From positions 434,001 to 498,000 of the forward strand of contig NZ_JALPVL010000002.1 in assembly GCF_023544465.1 (NCBI RefSeq): DNA of 64,000 nt, written 5' to 3'. A program made the translations under genes and the position numbers. Positions 63,190 to 64,000 of the stretch are shown one piece after another. Below the pieces are notes generated by a model, which had not been told where the DNA came from, searched no databases, and worked only from the letters and a program-made list of their open reading frames with translations. Numbering within the stretch: position 1 is the stretch's first letter; each line of letters opens with the position of its first letter. The stretch comes from Paractinoplanes maris. GTDB taxonomy: Bacteria > Actinomycetota > Actinomycetes > Mycobacteriales > Micromonosporaceae.

Positions 63190-64000
63190 TCAGCTCACCT
63201 CGGCTGAACGGGCGCTCCCCGTCGCCCGCGCGTTCACCCGGCTCACGACCAGCAGTGCCGCCGCGAGCGCGAGCGCGCCCAGTTCCATCCCCGCTCCGAC
63301 CAGCGGCGTCGACTCGTAACCCCAGCCGGCGGCGATGGCCCGGCCACCCAGGTAGGCGCCCGCGGCATTCCCCAGGTTGAACGCGGACACGGCGGCCGAC
63401 GACACGATCAGGTTTTGCGCGTCACCGTCGGCCGCGGTGATCACCCGGGTGGTCAGACCCGGAGCGGTGGCGTAGGCGACGACACCGAGCGCGAAGAGCG
63501 TCACCGCCGCCGGCAGCCGCGAGTGGGCGGTCCAGGAGAAGAGGACCAGGACGATCAGCATCGCGACCGACGCGGTGACGACGGTCGTCATCAGCCGGCG
63601 GTCGGCCGCCCGGGCCCCGATCACGTTGCCCAGCACCAGCCCCAGGCCGAAGAGCACGAGCAGCCACGGCAGCGCGCCCGGACCGAACCCGGCGACCTCG
63701 GTCATCAGCGGTGCCACGTACGTGAAAGGGGCGTAGACAGCGCCGAACGCGAGCGCGGTCATGCCCAGGGCGAGCCAGACGGTGACGTTGCGGAAGGCAC
63801 CCCACTGGCCGCCGGCGGCCGCGCCGGAACCGGTCACCGGGACGAACGCGGCCGTCGAGAGCGCGGCGAGGACGCCGAGCAGCGCCATCGCCCAGAAGGT
63901 GGCGCGCCAGCCGTACTGCTGGCCGAGCAACGTGCCGAGGGGGACGCCGGCCACGGTGGCCAGGGTGATGCCGCTCAGCATGGCGGCGATCGCGCTGCTG
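63190..64000 (-). CDS. MFS transporter, 5' end outside window
   Basis: The visible 270 residues include membrane helices from about the fourth on. They contain GVPLGTLLGQQYGWRATFWAMA, which resembles motif C of DHA1-type drug exporters (AraJ/Cmx-like), and a later VLGNVIGARAADRRLMT cytoplasmic loop. The frame remains open to the window edge, so an ATG at 63981 is not the start. Likely proton-driven efflux; substrate unknown. Confidence 0.85.
   Translation of the reverse strand, partial: SSAIAAMLSGITLATVAGVPLGTLLGQQYGWRATFWAMALLGVLAALSTAAFVPVTGSGAAAGGQWGAFRNVTVWLALGMTALAFGAVYAPFTYVAPLMTEVAGFGPGALPWLLVLFGLGLVLGNVIGARAADRRLMTTVVTASVAMLIVLVLFSWTAHSRLPAAVTLFALGVVAYATAPGLTTRVITAADGDAQNLIVSSAAVSAFNLGNAAGAYLGGRAIAAGWGYESTPLVGAGMELGALALAAALLVVSRVNARATGSARSAEVS

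Overview
The window is very GC-rich with strong G/C third-position codon bias, uses many GTG starts and tightly overlapping operons, and carries Micromonosporaceae-type families (DUF574 methyltransferase, DUF1707 protein, ECF42 sigma factor with a DGPF partner, CehA/McbA PHP proteins). I infer chromosomal DNA of a filamentous actinobacterium, probably Actinoplanes or a close relative. I saw no rRNA, tRNA, CRISPR array, transposase or phage gene.

Layout. 1-3315: two tandem PHP-family secreted phosphoesterase-like genes and an EAL-HDOD protein. 3334-7551: a short-chain dehydrogenase remnant, an ECF42 sigma factor with its DGPF partner, a LacI regulator, an intergenic region with DnaA-box-like sites and a 24-bp tandem repeat, and a kinase-less HAMP protein. 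7621-10907: SAH riboswitch, ahcY and a Na+/H+ antiporter. 11089-14155: a TetR-controlled ABC-2 exporter. 14178-18924: NUDIX hydrolase, secreted beta-propeller and LamG proteins, DUF1707 protein, methyltransferase, rsgA. 19023-37372: a large L-rhamnose locus with two divergent arms. The minus arm encodes aldolase/dehydrogenase, rhamnulokinase, LutA, LutB, LutC, an AraA-like isomerase and an NmrA-like protein. The plus arm encodes the ABC importer, mutarotase and isomerase. The repressor gene lies between them, and all three promoters carry a TGAAAC-type palindrome. Inserted between the two arms is an operon of four roadblock-fold proteins (27835-29863).

37487-42736: an endonuclease/phosphatase-like protein, a 68-aa membrane protein, and a fructose-type ABC importer with a divergent LacI regulator and its palindromic operator. 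42728-45637: a 23-bp periodic repeat array, a DUF4143 ATPase, and a TetR/hydrolase pair. 45666-51628: a secreted discoidin/beta-helix protein, a YfcE-type phosphoesterase and an SF1 helicase with a nuclease-like tail. 51648-58327: a Yellow/MRJP-like protein, glyA under a ZTP riboswitch, a second Na+/H+ antiporter, a Tat-exported intradiol dioxygenase-like lipoprotein and an ArsB-type permease. 58337-60298: a STAS / anti-sigma / SigF-type sigma factor partner-switching set. 60361-61427: a PIN-like/MerR-DUF433 toxin-antitoxin pair. 61521-64000: a secreted DUF1906/FG-GAP protein and an MFS transporter cut by the window end.

How the genes work together: the rhamnose locus encodes a near-complete route from import and mutarotation through rhamnulose, rhamnulose-1-phosphate and lactaldehyde to lactate and, via LutABC, pyruvate. 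The least explained elements are the four-protein roadblock operon without a GTPase, the 23-bp array in front of the DUF4143 ATPase, and the repeat/DnaA-box region at 6200-6373. All assignments are from reading the sequence; no database search was run.
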